Translations under genes and position numbers: made by a program | Notes under the pieces: generated by a model | Told to the model about the DNA's origin: nothing | The model's database searches: none | What the model saw: only the letters and a program-made list of their open reading frames with translations | In this document: piece after piece, positions 11,428 to 21,318 of the stretch | Position numbering within the stretch: position 1 is the stretch's first letter | Layout: the number at the start of each line of letters is the position of its first letter | DNA from: Nicotiana tabacum | Taxonomy: Eukaryota > Streptophyta > Magnoliopsida > Solanales > Solanaceae | DNA length: 64,000 nt | Reading direction: 5' to 3' | NCBI RefSeq assembly: GCF_000715075.1 | Contig: NC_134088.1 | Location: 1-64,000, forward strand

Positions 11428-12169
11428 ACAGATCAGCGAAGCTACCACATTTGCAACAAGATGAACATCCATTTATCATCCCCAGCAAGTCAGACCGTCG
11501 GACAAATTGATTGATACAAATAGACTGGGTCGGGAATCTATGGTGCACGTCATGATCACGGGGACCAATTGTGTCCTCCAGATAAGTTCTTTGGATTGTC
11601 TCCTCCCACAAAAATATTGGTTCAGAAAGTTTTTCTTTTTTCCATATCTTTATTTCTTTTCCTAAAATGTGTCTTGAAAGGATTTTTCAAAGCTTACTAC
11701 CAGAAACCAAAGGAGAATTCATCCAAATGCCGGATGATACAAACAGTCGTAAAGGCCGGTCCCAGGCAATGCAGGGATTGTGCCCGGAAATTTTGGAAGA
11801 AGTAAGCTCCAAAAGGGAGTGGTTTCGGGAGTTAGAAGCAGACCCCCACATCATGTGTTTAAAGAGAAAGAAGAAAAGGGGATAAATTGAAAACCGATCC
11901 CCAGCAGGCGAGAGACCCCCAACAGGCAACTTTGCCCGCCAACCAATTATGGGGACAAAGAGCAAGAAAAGGGGAAGAAAGGAAGACCATCCGCCAGAAA
12001 GGCACCCTCTACCACCACGATAAAAACTAATTAAATCCTTCTGTCTGCTGCAGGAAAGCAAAGGATTGACGAGAACAGCAACGCCAAGGGAGTCACCAAG
12101 ACCGGGGCAGAAAATTTTCTGCCGGTTGTCGAAAATTTTCTCGGAAGAACGAGGAAGCAATTTTAATAC

Positions 12170-14957
12170 TTTTAAGTTCTAGGTCGCCCACCAGTATAAT
12201 GCGGGAATACTTTTAAGTTCTAGGTCGCCCACCAGTATAATGCGGGAATACTTTTAAGTTCTAGGTCGCCCACCAGTATAATGCGGGAATACTTTTAAGT
12301 TCTAGGTCGCCCACCAGTATAATGCGGGAATACTTTTAAGTTCTAGGTCGCCCACCAGTATAATGCGGGAATACTTTTAAGTTCTAGGTCGCCCACCAGT
12401 ATAATGCGGGAATACTTTTAAGTTCTAGGTCGCCCACCAGTATAATGCGGGAATACTTTTAAGTTCTAGGTCGCCCACCAGTATAATGCGGGAATACTTT
12501 TAAGTTCTAGGTCGCCCACCAGTATAATGCGGGAATACTTTTAAGTTCTAGGTCGCCCACCAGTATAATGCGGGAATACTTTTAAGTTCTAGGTCGCCCA
12601 CCAGTATAATGCGGGAATACTTTTAAGTTCTAGGTCGCCCACCAGTATAATGCGGGAATACTTTTAAGTTCTAGGTCGCCCACCAGTATAATGCGGGAAT
12701 ACTTTTAAGTTCTAGGTCGCCCACCAGTATAATGCGGGAATACTTTTAAGTTCTAGGTCGCCCACCAGTATAATGCGGGAATACTTTTAAGTTCTAGGTC
12801 GCCCACCAGTATAATGCGGGAATACTTTTAAGTTCTAGGTCGCCCACCAGTATAATGCGGGAATACTTTTAAGTTCTAGGTCGCCCACCAGTATAATGCG
12901 GGAATACTTTTAAGTTCTAGGTCGCCCACCAGTATAATGCGGGAATACTTTTAAGTTCTAGGTCGCCCACCAGTATAATGCGGGAATACTTTTAAGTTCT
13001 AGGTCGCCCACCAGTATAATGCGGGAATACTTTTAAGTTCTAGGTCGCCCACCAGTATAATGCGGGAATACTTTTAAGTTCTAGGTCGCCCACCAGTATA
13101 ATGCGGGAATACTTTTAAGTTCTAGGTCGCCCACCAGTATAATGCGGGAATACTTTTAAGTTCTAGGTCGCCCACCAGTATAATGCGGGAATACTTTTAA
13201 GTTCTAGGTCGCCCACCAGTATAATGCGGGAATACTTTTAAGTTCTAGGTCGCCCACCAGTATAATGCGGGAATACTTTTAAGTTCTAGGTCGCCCACCA
13301 GTATAATGCGGGAATACTTTTAAGTTCTAGGTCGCCCACCAGTATAATGCGGGAATACTTTTAAGTTCTAGGTCGCCCACCAGTATAATGCGGGAATACT
13401 TTTAAGTTCTAGGTCGCCCACCAGTATAATGCGGGAATACTTTTAAGTTCTAGGTCGCCCACCAGTATAATGCGGGAATACTTTTAAGTTCTAGGTCGCC
13501 CACCAGTATAATGCGGGAATACTTTTAAGTTCTAGGTCGCCCACCAGTATAATGCGGGAATACTTTTAAGTTCTAGGTCGCCCACCAGTATAATGCGGGA
13601 ATACTTTTAAGTTCTAGGTCGCCCACCAGTATAATGCGGGAATACTTTTAAGTTCTAGGTCGCCCACCAGTATAATGCGGGAATACTTTTAAGTTCTAGG
13701 TCGCCCACCAGTATAATGCGGGAATACTTTTAAGTTCTAGGTCGCCCACCAGTATAATGCGGGAATACTTTTAAGTTCTAGGTCGCCCACCAGTATAATG
13801 CGGGAATACTTTTAAGTTCTAGGTCGCCCACCAGTATAATGCGGGAATACTTTTAAGTTCTAGGTCGCCCACCAGTATAATGCGGGAATACTTTTAAGTT
13901 CTAGGTCGCCCACCAGTATAATGCGGGAATACTTTTAAGTTCTAGGTCACCCACCAGTATAATGCGGGAATACTTTTAAGTTCTAGGTCGCCCACCAGTA
14001 TAATGCGGGAATACTTTTAAGTTCTAGGTCGCCCACCAGTATAATGCGGGAATACTTTTAAGTTCTAGGTCGCCCACCAGTATAATGCGGGAATACTTTT
14101 AAGTTCTAGGTCGCCCACCAGTATAATGCGGGAATACTTTTAAGTTCTAGGTCGCCCACCAGTATAATGCGGGAATACTTTTAAGTTCTAGGTCGCCCAC
14201 CAGTATAATGCGGGAATACTTTTAAGTTCTAGGTCGCCCACCAGTATAATGCGGGAATACTTTTAAGTTCTAGGTCGCCCACCAGTATAATGCGGGAATA
14301 CTTTTAAGTTCTAGGTCGCCCACCAGTATAATGCGGGAATACTTTTAAGTTCTAGGTCGCCCACCAGTATAATGCGGGAATACTTTTAAGTTCTAGGTCG
14401 CCCACCAGTATAATGCGGGAATACTTTTAAGTTCTAGGTCGCCCACCAGTATAATGCGGGAATACTTTTAAGTTCTAGGTCGCCCACCAGTATAATGCGG
14501 GAATACTTTTAAGTTCTAGGTCGCCCACCAGTATAATGCGGGAATACTTTTAAGTTCTAGGTCGCCCACCAGTATAATGCGGGAATACTTTTAAGTTCTA
14601 GGTCGCCCACCAGTATAATGCGGGAATACATTTAAGTTCTAGGTCGCCCACCAGTATAATGCGGGAATACTTTTAAGTTCTAGGTCGCCCACCAGTATAA
14701 TGCGGGAATACATTTAAGTTCTAGGTCGCCCACCAGTATAATGCGGGAATACTTTTAAGTTCTAGGTCGCCCACCAGTATAATGCGGGAATACTTTTAAG
14801 TTCTAGGTCGCCCACCAGTATAATGCGGGAATACTTTTAAGTTCTAGGTCGCCCACCAGTATAATGCGGGAATACTTTTAAGTTCTAGGTCGCCCACCAG
14901 TATAATGCGGGAATACTCTTAAGTTCTAGGTCGCCCACCAGTATAATGCGGGAATAC
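12170..14957 (+). repeat. 41-bp tandem array, 68 units
   Basis: The unit begins TTTTAAGTTCTAGG, contains TCGCCCACCAGTATAATG and ends CGGGAATAC. Unit starts at 12170 and 12211 give the period, and 14958-12170 equals exactly 68 periods, so there is no net indel. Differences are few: one G-to-A near 13949 and substitutions in the start motif near 14630, 14712 and 14918. Variants gather at the 3' end. A seed-like segment (AATACTTTTAAG) precedes the array and a decayed start (ATTCAGCTCTAG) follows it. It is a tandem repeat in the 3' untranslated part of the Ogre element. Confidence 0.97.
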
Positions 14958-15698
14958 ATTCAGCTCTAGATTTTGGAATCAGTCACCCCACCTGAAGACG
15001 GAAGGGTACAACAGAGATCCCCAAACGGGAAACAATGAAATCCCCAGCACCAAGAAGCAGACAACTGCAGAGGCAAGCGCGCAATTCAAAAGGAAAAAGG
15101 AACGCGTCTCAAAAGAAGTAGTTTGGGAACGTTGTAGCATGCCCAGTATAACAATTCCGATGAAAAGCCATGCCACTGAAGAAACCATTGGAAGATTTAA
15201 AGAAGAAAGTCGTATCCCCAGCAGATCAAGCAAAGTGATGAGAACTGACATTCAGAAAAGGTGAAGGACCGGCATCATCTCCAAGTTCACAAAATAAAGG
15301 CGTCAGAGGAAAGCGTTAGCCGACAAGAAAGCAAGGCAGCAAGAACAAGTTGAAGATGGATGAGATTTCAGGATCCTCAGTTTAGCTTAGCTTCTTGTTT
15401 TCCTTTTAGAGCAATGTAATAGGGAGATCGGTTGAGCAGTAGCATCTTACAGCAGCATACAGCAGCGCACAACAACAGCAAACACTACAGTCACACGGTA
15501 GTCCCAGCTACCAAAAATTTCCCGAACTACATTGACCTGATTCCTGTTTCAGCCCAGGATATGTAGGAAACCTCTGAAGCAAAGGTTCGGTCAAATCTTT
15601 TTCAAAAAATGCTTCACATGGAGTATTCGGACGGGCAAAAATCGCTCGCTTTATCTTTGCACGAAAACCCTTCGTGTCTTCGTGCAAAGAGGGGCAGC
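14958..15698 (+). other. 3' untranslated region of the Ogre element, distal part with polypurine tract
   Basis: This spacer between the 41-bp array and the 3' LTR has no supported gene. It carries hairpin copy 3 (15524-15568). It ends in the putative polypurine primer AAAGAGGGGCAGC (15686-15698), directly before the LTR start TGTAAGCACGTG. Confidence 0.75.
15524..15568 (+). other. two-stem hairpin motif, copy 3
   Basis: The outer stem is CTACA (15527-15531) with TGTAG (15562-15566). The inner stem is TCCTG (15542-15546) with CAGGA (15555-15559) around an 8-base loop. The outer stem differs from copies 1 and 2 at a base pair where both sides changed together. Confidence 0.6.
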
Positions 15699-16160
15699 TG
15701 TAAGCACGTGATTTTTGCTTCACGGACAATCGCTCCAAAAGAAAATAAAAATAGTGGCAAAAGGCTTCGCTGTACAATTTTTCGATCTTTCCGTGACATG
15801 TGTTGTTAGTCGTTTGTGAGTCTGTCCATTTTGCATCTAGTCATTATCAAACAAAAATACAAAAATATATGTGGCGTTAAAAGAAAATTCAAAAAAAAAA
15901 AAATATAAATATATGTGCATCGTCCGTTTTAGGTTGTGATTTAACTTACTTGGTATGATAATTATGTTGAAACGCCATATTGTTATTTGTTTTAATTTCA
16001 TTTGTTTTATTAGTTATTTTTATTTTTTTATTATTTTTATTATTTTTCTTTAAATTGGAAAACAAAAGAAAGTTGAAATCAATTTGGGCCCAAAAATAAA
16101 ACAAAAAAAGGCCCAAACCAACGATCTGACCCGGTCCAGACCAGGCCTGCCCAGGAACCT

Positions 16161-16182
16161 CCTGAAACGACGTCGTTTCAGG
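16161..16182 (+). promoter_or_regulatory. perfect 22-bp palindrome upstream of the LTR TATA box
   Basis: CCTGAAACGAC is followed at once by its exact reverse complement. The centre GACGTC is a C-box-like bZIP site. It lies about 220 bp before the TATA box, so a role in LTR promoter control is plausible but inferred. Confidence 0.5.
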
Positions 16183-16400
16183 CAAATCAATCTGAGCCGT
16201 CCGTCCTAGCCGATCCAACGGCTCAGGACCTCTTTCAGCAACCCGTTTTTGAACCCGACCCAATAACCGGTCTGACCCAACCCCTCATTTAAACCAAACG
16301 ACCCCGTTTAACTACTGAACGACCCCGTCTTGTTTCTCACCCTCAGATCCAAGCCGTTGAGATCGTATGATCCAACGGCTCAGATCCAATCAACCTCACC

Positions 16401-16408
16401 ATATATAA
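16401..16408 (+). promoter_or_regulatory. LTR TATA box
   Basis: ATATATAA in the context CTCACCATATATAAACC is followed by a C-rich, A-poor leader (CCCTTACACCCCACGCCCC), typical of a plant pol II start region. Transcription would begin about 25-35 bases downstream, near 16430-16440. Confidence 0.65.
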
Positions 16409-16851
16409 ACCTTCCCTTACACCCCACGCCCCCTATCCGAACCCCACCCCTCACTCGTCTCCTTCCCTGAACCCTGAAACCCCCAAACCCTAGCAGCCGC
16501 CCTAGTCTCCTTCGCCATTAAAGCCGGCGGCACGAACGCCGGTGACCACCCCCTGAACACCCTAAGACCCCCTCACTCCCCTGAACACGAATCCACTAAC
16601 CACGAACCTCGAATCACTTTCGTTCGTCTCGAATCTTCATTTGAAGATTTGAGTCGAACCCGGATCTATGCCAAACCATCCCATCTTCATACCAGACACT
16701 CCCCTGACCTTTCTCGTGACCAAACCAAACTTGGTTTGGTCCGAATCTACCCACAACTCCCAAAAATCCAGATCTGGAAATCCAGACTTTTGAAACACAT
16801 GCACCTGGGGAACCCGGCCAGTTTTGACATGGGTTTGAGGTCTAATAGACC

Positions 16852-16889
16852 TTAATCAAGGTGCTCTCATGTGAGAACACCCTGATTAA
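16852..16889 (+). other. long inverted repeat (hairpin) in the LTR
   Basis: Arms 16852-16869 and 16872-16889 pair over 18 positions with two mismatches, around a TG centre. It lies about 450 bases downstream of the TATA box, so it would fall in the transcribed part of the LTR. Confidence 0.6.
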
Positions 16890-19800
16890 AGTTTGTTCGG
16901 CCTCAAAAGTTCGAAGATGAATCAGATTTGGGTCTGTGTGATTTAAACATTTTCGGTACGTTTTCCTTTCTTCTGTTTAGTTTTTAATTAAGTGGTCAGC
17001 ATGTTTCGTTGGTTTTGTTTGTTATTTTTGTTATTTTTCATCCAGATTTCTTTCATCTCTTTAGAGACCTTTTTCTTTGGTCGGTTAATTTTCTATGGGT
17101 GTATTCTGAATGTACTCTGTGATGAACATGTTCGATTAGATTGGTCGTCAAATGAATAAACTTATATAGGTTCCCAGTTTTGAACACAGAATTGTCCGAT
17201 GCCCTTTAGGTCCCTAAACATATTGTTTATGTGAGCGATTGATTATTACCTGTTATAATTAGTATAGTCGACTCGATAAATATCGTCGATTAGCTTTCTA
17301 TAACTAATAAATCGAATGAGCTAATAAGGTCGCATGATTAATTGAGCTTTGTCACTGACTGTATGCCCCAGCATTGTTTGAAATGGTTTGTTGGCACTAT
17401 AAAACTGACTGAAAAGGTTCAGCCCAGGCAGTCTTGAGTTCGAACTTTCATCAGTTCAAAAAATGCCCCGATGTTGCAGTAGGCAGGGGCAGTAATAATC
17501 AAGGTTGACAGGGGTATTCTGGGGTGTTAAAAAAGAACAAAAGTAATTAGTTTAAGTGAACTGACAAATGGGGTACTAAATTAGGATTAAACTAATGCCA
17601 ATGGGGGGACAAGACACAAGAGTATGGGTTTAAAAGGAATACTAAAATAAGCCCATAATCCTGGATTAAAGAATAAACCAGACGTGGGGAACAAAGGGGG
17701 CTGGCATCAAGAGATGCTCAAGCATGGGTTTAACAGGGTAAGGGCAGGCTGCAAGTTGCAGCATGGGGGCAGCTTAGCTGCACTTGGTCACTTTGGCTTA
17801 TAAATAGGCCATTCGAGAACTGAAAAAGGGCTGGACTTTTAGTCTTCAGAAAAAAAAAGAGAGAAAAGGCTGGAATTTTTAGTTTGAAAGCTGAAACTTT
17901 TAGTCTAAAAAGTTTTACTGAGTTTTAAAAAAAAGCTGAATAACATAAGTTAGTTTTCAAATAGATTGTAACCAAACACTGCCTGAAAGTTGTATAAGAG
18001 TTCATATTGGTCAAGCTGCCTTGGCCAAGTTCTGTTGTTCGCATTGATTGATCTGTTTGTGGTTGTTGAACTGTTGGTGTTGCTGCATTGAATACTCTGT
18101 TACTGCTGCTTGTTTCATCACTCTTTCCTGGGATTGCTCATTTGGTGCTCGACTATTTGCTGGTTTTCCTTATTCTGGGAAATATTGTTGGTTGTCGTGG
18201 GCTGTGGAAAACACTTGGATTGTTGATTTGTTGCTGTGTTGTTGCTGTGTATCTGCTGTTGCTGTGTTTACTACATACTGCCCAGCTGATCATTCCTTTC
18301 TTCTTTGTCCTCTATACCAGGTACACAACCAATGCACTGTCAAAAATGTAATTGGGAAATTTGAGCATGAATACAAATGAAAGTCCTGAAGAATGTCTTT
18401 TATACATAGATTGTTACATTAAATATTCATGTAATGTGTAGTAGTTTGCATTCTTGTTTAGATACTGAAGGTAGCCTGTGTGCCCAGTAGATGTCAATAT
18501 GTGGTGATTGAATGCTAGTTTGTATATGAAAGTTGATAGATAAAAGGGTCTCCAATGCAGTAGGTTGTATCTTAGGTTTTATATGGTTAGCATGTCCTTA
18601 AATACATAGAACTATCCATGTTAGTTAATTTCATGTCCTTTTGATAAACTGTCTCCTTACAATTGGCAAACCATTGCCTTAAAATAAACGGCGCAAGTCT
18701 GCACTCCTCAACCTCACGAAGGTCGAGCCCGAATCAAACGAACCCAGCAGGCTTTCATCAGAAAGGCATTGGCCCAGGTCCAGCCGATACTGTGTGGGCT
18801 GGGTTCGGGCCCACGATGCTCGATTAGCTGCCCATGGGCATGGCCATGTTTTCTTATTCTGCAAAGGCACTCAGAATTCCGTTATAATAACCTGCAAGCA
18901 TGTAATTGAATAGGGTCATTTTTATTCTCAACTAGTAGAGACAAATGCGACAAGAAACGTAGTTGCTATAGGATCTCCTTTTAAAATAAAGACGAGATGA
19001 GTTTCGACAAACAAAAACGCACAAGATGCGGGGCCCTCGTTAAACGTATATTATCGAAGCATTTAGTTTCTAGGACGGGTCGTTTAGCAAATCTCACAAC
19101 CCTCCTAAATTAACAATACGTTAGACTCTTTTAGGACGCGCCTTAGTAAATCTTACCTTCTTAAACTCGGGTGCACATTTATGTGACCCAAATCCAATTC
19201 TCAATGGAGTCGAAATGTGTTTCTAATCACGGGTACATTGATTGTGACGTGGTTCGAGATGCGTGTCCATGGCGTTGCAAATTCATTTTAAAATAAGAAT
19301 GAGATGAGCCTCACCAAATAAAAATACAAATTGCGGGGCCCTCAGTAAATATCTGCTTTAAAAATTGTTTAGACTTCAGGATGAACCGTTTAGTAAAATT
19401 CCACGGTCCTACCCAAAATAAATACGCTAGTCGCTTTAGGCACGCCTCTAATAATTTAATTTCCTTAAACTCGGGTGCACATTGATGTGACCCAAATCCA
19501 AATCTCAACGGAGTCAAAGTGTGTCGACGACTACGGGTACATTGATTGTAACGTGGTTCGAGATACATTTTATAACGTTGTAATTCTTGATAAAAATAAT
19601 AGTAAATGATAAAAGCGGTTGAAGGATAAAATTTGCACATAAGTTCATACTTGTATAAAATCAGATAATCAAGCCGAATATAACAATCGAGCGACCGTGC
19701 TAGAACCACGGAACTCGGGAATGCCTAACACCTTCTCCCGGGTTAACAGAATTCCTTATCCGGATTTCTGGTACGCAGACCATAATATAGAGTCATTCTT

Positions 19801-19951
19801 TTCCTCGATTCGGGATTAAAATTGGTGACTTGGGACACCCTAAATCTCCCAAGTGGCGACTCTGAAATAATTAAACCAATCCCGTTTCGATTGTCCTTTA
19901 ATTGGAAAAAACTCCTGCGCCCTCGCGGGTGCGTAAAAAGGAGGTGTGACA

Positions 19952-20703
19952 CCAGCGGAGTTGAAATGTGTCTCTAAATCGCGGGTACATTGATTGTAAC
20001 GTGGTTCGAGATGCATGTCCACGACGTTGCAAATTCCTTTAAAAAATAAGAATGAGATGAGCCTTGCCGAATAAAAATACAAATTGCGGGGCCCTCAGTA
20101 AATACTTGTTTTAAAATTACTTAGAGTTCAGGAGGGCCGTTTAGCGAATTTCACGGCCTTCCCAAAATAATAACACGATAGTCTCTTTAGGTGCGTGTTT
20201 AATAATCTACTTTCTTAAACTTGGGTGTGCATTTCATGCGACCCAAATCCAAATCCCAAAACGTCAAATAAAACATGTTCCGGATTGTGGGTGCATTTCA
20301 TGTGACGCAGTCCAAAGACATGTTTTAAGCGATGTTCACATTCTTAATAATAATAATTATGAAAGCGGTAAAAAGTTAAAATTTGCACATAAGTTCATAG
20401 TTGTGTACAATCTGATAATCAAGCCGAATATAACAGTTGAGCGACCGTGCTAGAACCACGGAACTCAGGAATGCCTAACACCTTCTCCCGGGTTAACATA
20501 ATTCCTTATCCAGATTTCTGGTACGCATACTGTAATATGGAGTCATTATTTTCCTCGATTCGGGATTAAAATTGGTGACTTGGGACACCCTAAATCTCCC
20601 AAGTGGCGACTCTGAAATAAATAAATAAATCCCGTTTCGATTATCCTTTAATTGGAAAAAACTCCCTTGTACCCTATCGGGTGCGGAAAAAGGAGGTGTG
20701 ACA
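19952..20703 (+). repeat. tail of a second, older LTR of the same Ogre family
   Basis: The sequence repeats the last 750 bases of the LTR before it (CGGGTACATTGATTGTAACG, GCGGGGCCCTCAGTAAATA, ACCGTGCTAGAACCACGGAA) and ends in the same GGAGGTGTGACA at 20703. It differs by substitutions and small indels. It begins abruptly inside the LTR (CAGCGGAGTTGAAATGTG), where its homologue has CAACGGAGTCAAAGTG. The simplest reading is that the Ogre copy inserted into this older LTR. Confidence 0.75.
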
Positions 20704-20928
20704 ATCCATTGATTCACATTTGTTGACACCTGTATATTCAAGGTCCCAATTTGTGGGCCCTTTACTTTTCATCTCTTTTCCAACATCATCCTCCTCTTCA
20801 TCATCAAACTCACTCTCTTCATCTTCTTCTTCGTCTTCATTCTCCTCAAACTCAACTGCTACACCAACATCATAATCAAGAGCTTCATCACCATTATCGC
20901 GACCATCTAATTGGTAGTTAGTGATGAG
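20704..20928 (-). pseudogene. BRR2: fragment resembling the N-terminal acidic segment of the BRR2 spliceosomal helicase
   Basis: The minus strand reads LITNYQ, then GDEALDYDVGVAVEFEENED and a run of Asp/Glu. This matches the acidic region ahead of the helicase cassettes in plant Brr2 (DEIH-box U5 snRNP helicase), which has a VGVAVEFEENE block. About 55-75 codons survive, with an in-frame stop just upstream and no helicase motif. The last part before the LTR end (KGPTNWDLEYTG) may be noncoding. It is a captured or deleted gene fragment. Identification is from pattern memory. Confidence 0.5.
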
Positions 20929-21027
20929 TCACCCAATCGATACCGACTTATCAAACACCTGATCTGAAATAAGCTTTAACAGTTTTTCAATTCTAATTTC
21001 TAATTTCTAACAACTTTTCAATTTCTA

Positions 21028-21318
21028 ATGAAGCTTATTGGTCAGAAGAAGGGAATGCCTATGAGGCCTAACTCCGATTTGAACATATACGTGTTTGCCT
21101 TGTTTAACGAGAACCTCAAGCCTGGTCCTAGCTCGGACATGAATTATGACCTCTTCAAACCCGACCAATCTCAGGCCTACCCGTTAGGTTTTCCGTCCGT
21201 CGACGCCGTCAGTACTAATAGCAGCAGCTCAAGTGGTCATTCTGGATTTGGTAGGGAAGACTGTTGTCATTTCCTAATTAATTTCCAAAAAGGGATCCCG
21301 ATGCTCTTTGGTTTATGA
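21028..21318 (+). pseudogene. fragment of a beta-1,3-glucanase (GH17) gene, C-terminal part
   Basis: The frame contains LNIYVFALFNENLKPGPSSD followed by NYDLFKPDQSQAYPLGF. This is the conserved C-terminal block of plant glucan endo-1,3-beta-glucosidases (YVFALFNEN.KPGP.SE.N.GLF). The usual catalytic Glu region and signal peptide are absent, and substitutions such as GQKKGMPM before it fit decay. A Ser-rich tail (STNSSSSSGHSG) follows, as in family members with a C-terminal extension. It lies head to head with the BRR2-like scrap. Confidence 0.7.

Larger units (their letters stand above)
10476..12169 (+). other. 3' untranslated region of the Ogre element, proximal part
   Basis: No supported ORF lies between the pol stop and the 41-bp array. 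The region contains a pure A/G tract on the + strand (about 10654-10740), the second two-stem hairpin (10761-10800) and three imperfect repeats at about 11243-11427. The longest open frames here (minus 11687-12160 and others) show no recognisable domain. Confidence 0.7.
1..19951 (+). mobile_element. Ogre/Tat-lineage Ty3/gypsy LTR retrotransposon, 5' end outside window
   Basis: Parts seen in order are a leader, an extra ORF1, gag-protease, reverse transcriptase, RNase H, a second RNase H, integrase, a long 3' untranslated region with tandem repeats, a polypurine tract and a 3' LTR. An extra ORF before gag, two RNase H domains, a gag-pro/pol intron, 3' tandem repeats and a multi-kilobase LTR together identify the Ogre/Tat lineage. 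The 5' LTR and primer-binding site lie upstream of base 1. Two single-base losses break gag and pol, but almost everything else is open, so the copy is young or the losses are sequence errors. Confidence 0.93.
15699..19951 (+). repeat. 3' LTR of the Ogre element (4253 bp)
   Basis: It starts TGTAAGCACGTG just after the polypurine tract and ends GGAGGTGTGACA, giving TG...CA termini. A TATA box lies at 16401. The 3' part contains internal subrepeats: segments beginning near 18980 and 19275 share GAGATGAG, GCGGGGCCCTC and CTCGGGTGCACAT. The second 5' boundary needed to compare both LTRs is outside the window. The open frame 18048-18380 inside it has no recognisable domain and is not called. Confidence 0.85.

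Noticed and set aside
11687..12160. Minus-strand 157-codon frame in the Ogre 3' region
   Set aside because: No recognisable domain and overlaps repeat-rich untranslated sequence; an antisense ORF is possible but unsupported.
12170..14957. CRISPR-like array
   Set aside because: Units are contiguous 41-bp copies without unique spacers in plant nuclear DNA; it is a tandem repeat.
17160..17230. Apparent match of CCCAGTTTTGAACACAGAAT to the sequence near 50 (CCCAGGTTTTGAACATAGAA), as if both were LTR
   Set aside because: The match is short and does not extend. The window start lacks any LTR terminus and fits an internal leader. A diverged shared segment cannot be fully excluded.
18048..18380. 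Plus-strand hydrophobic frame of 110 codons in the LTR
   Set aside because: Leu/Cys-rich translation of a T/G-rich LTR stretch; no start context or domain.
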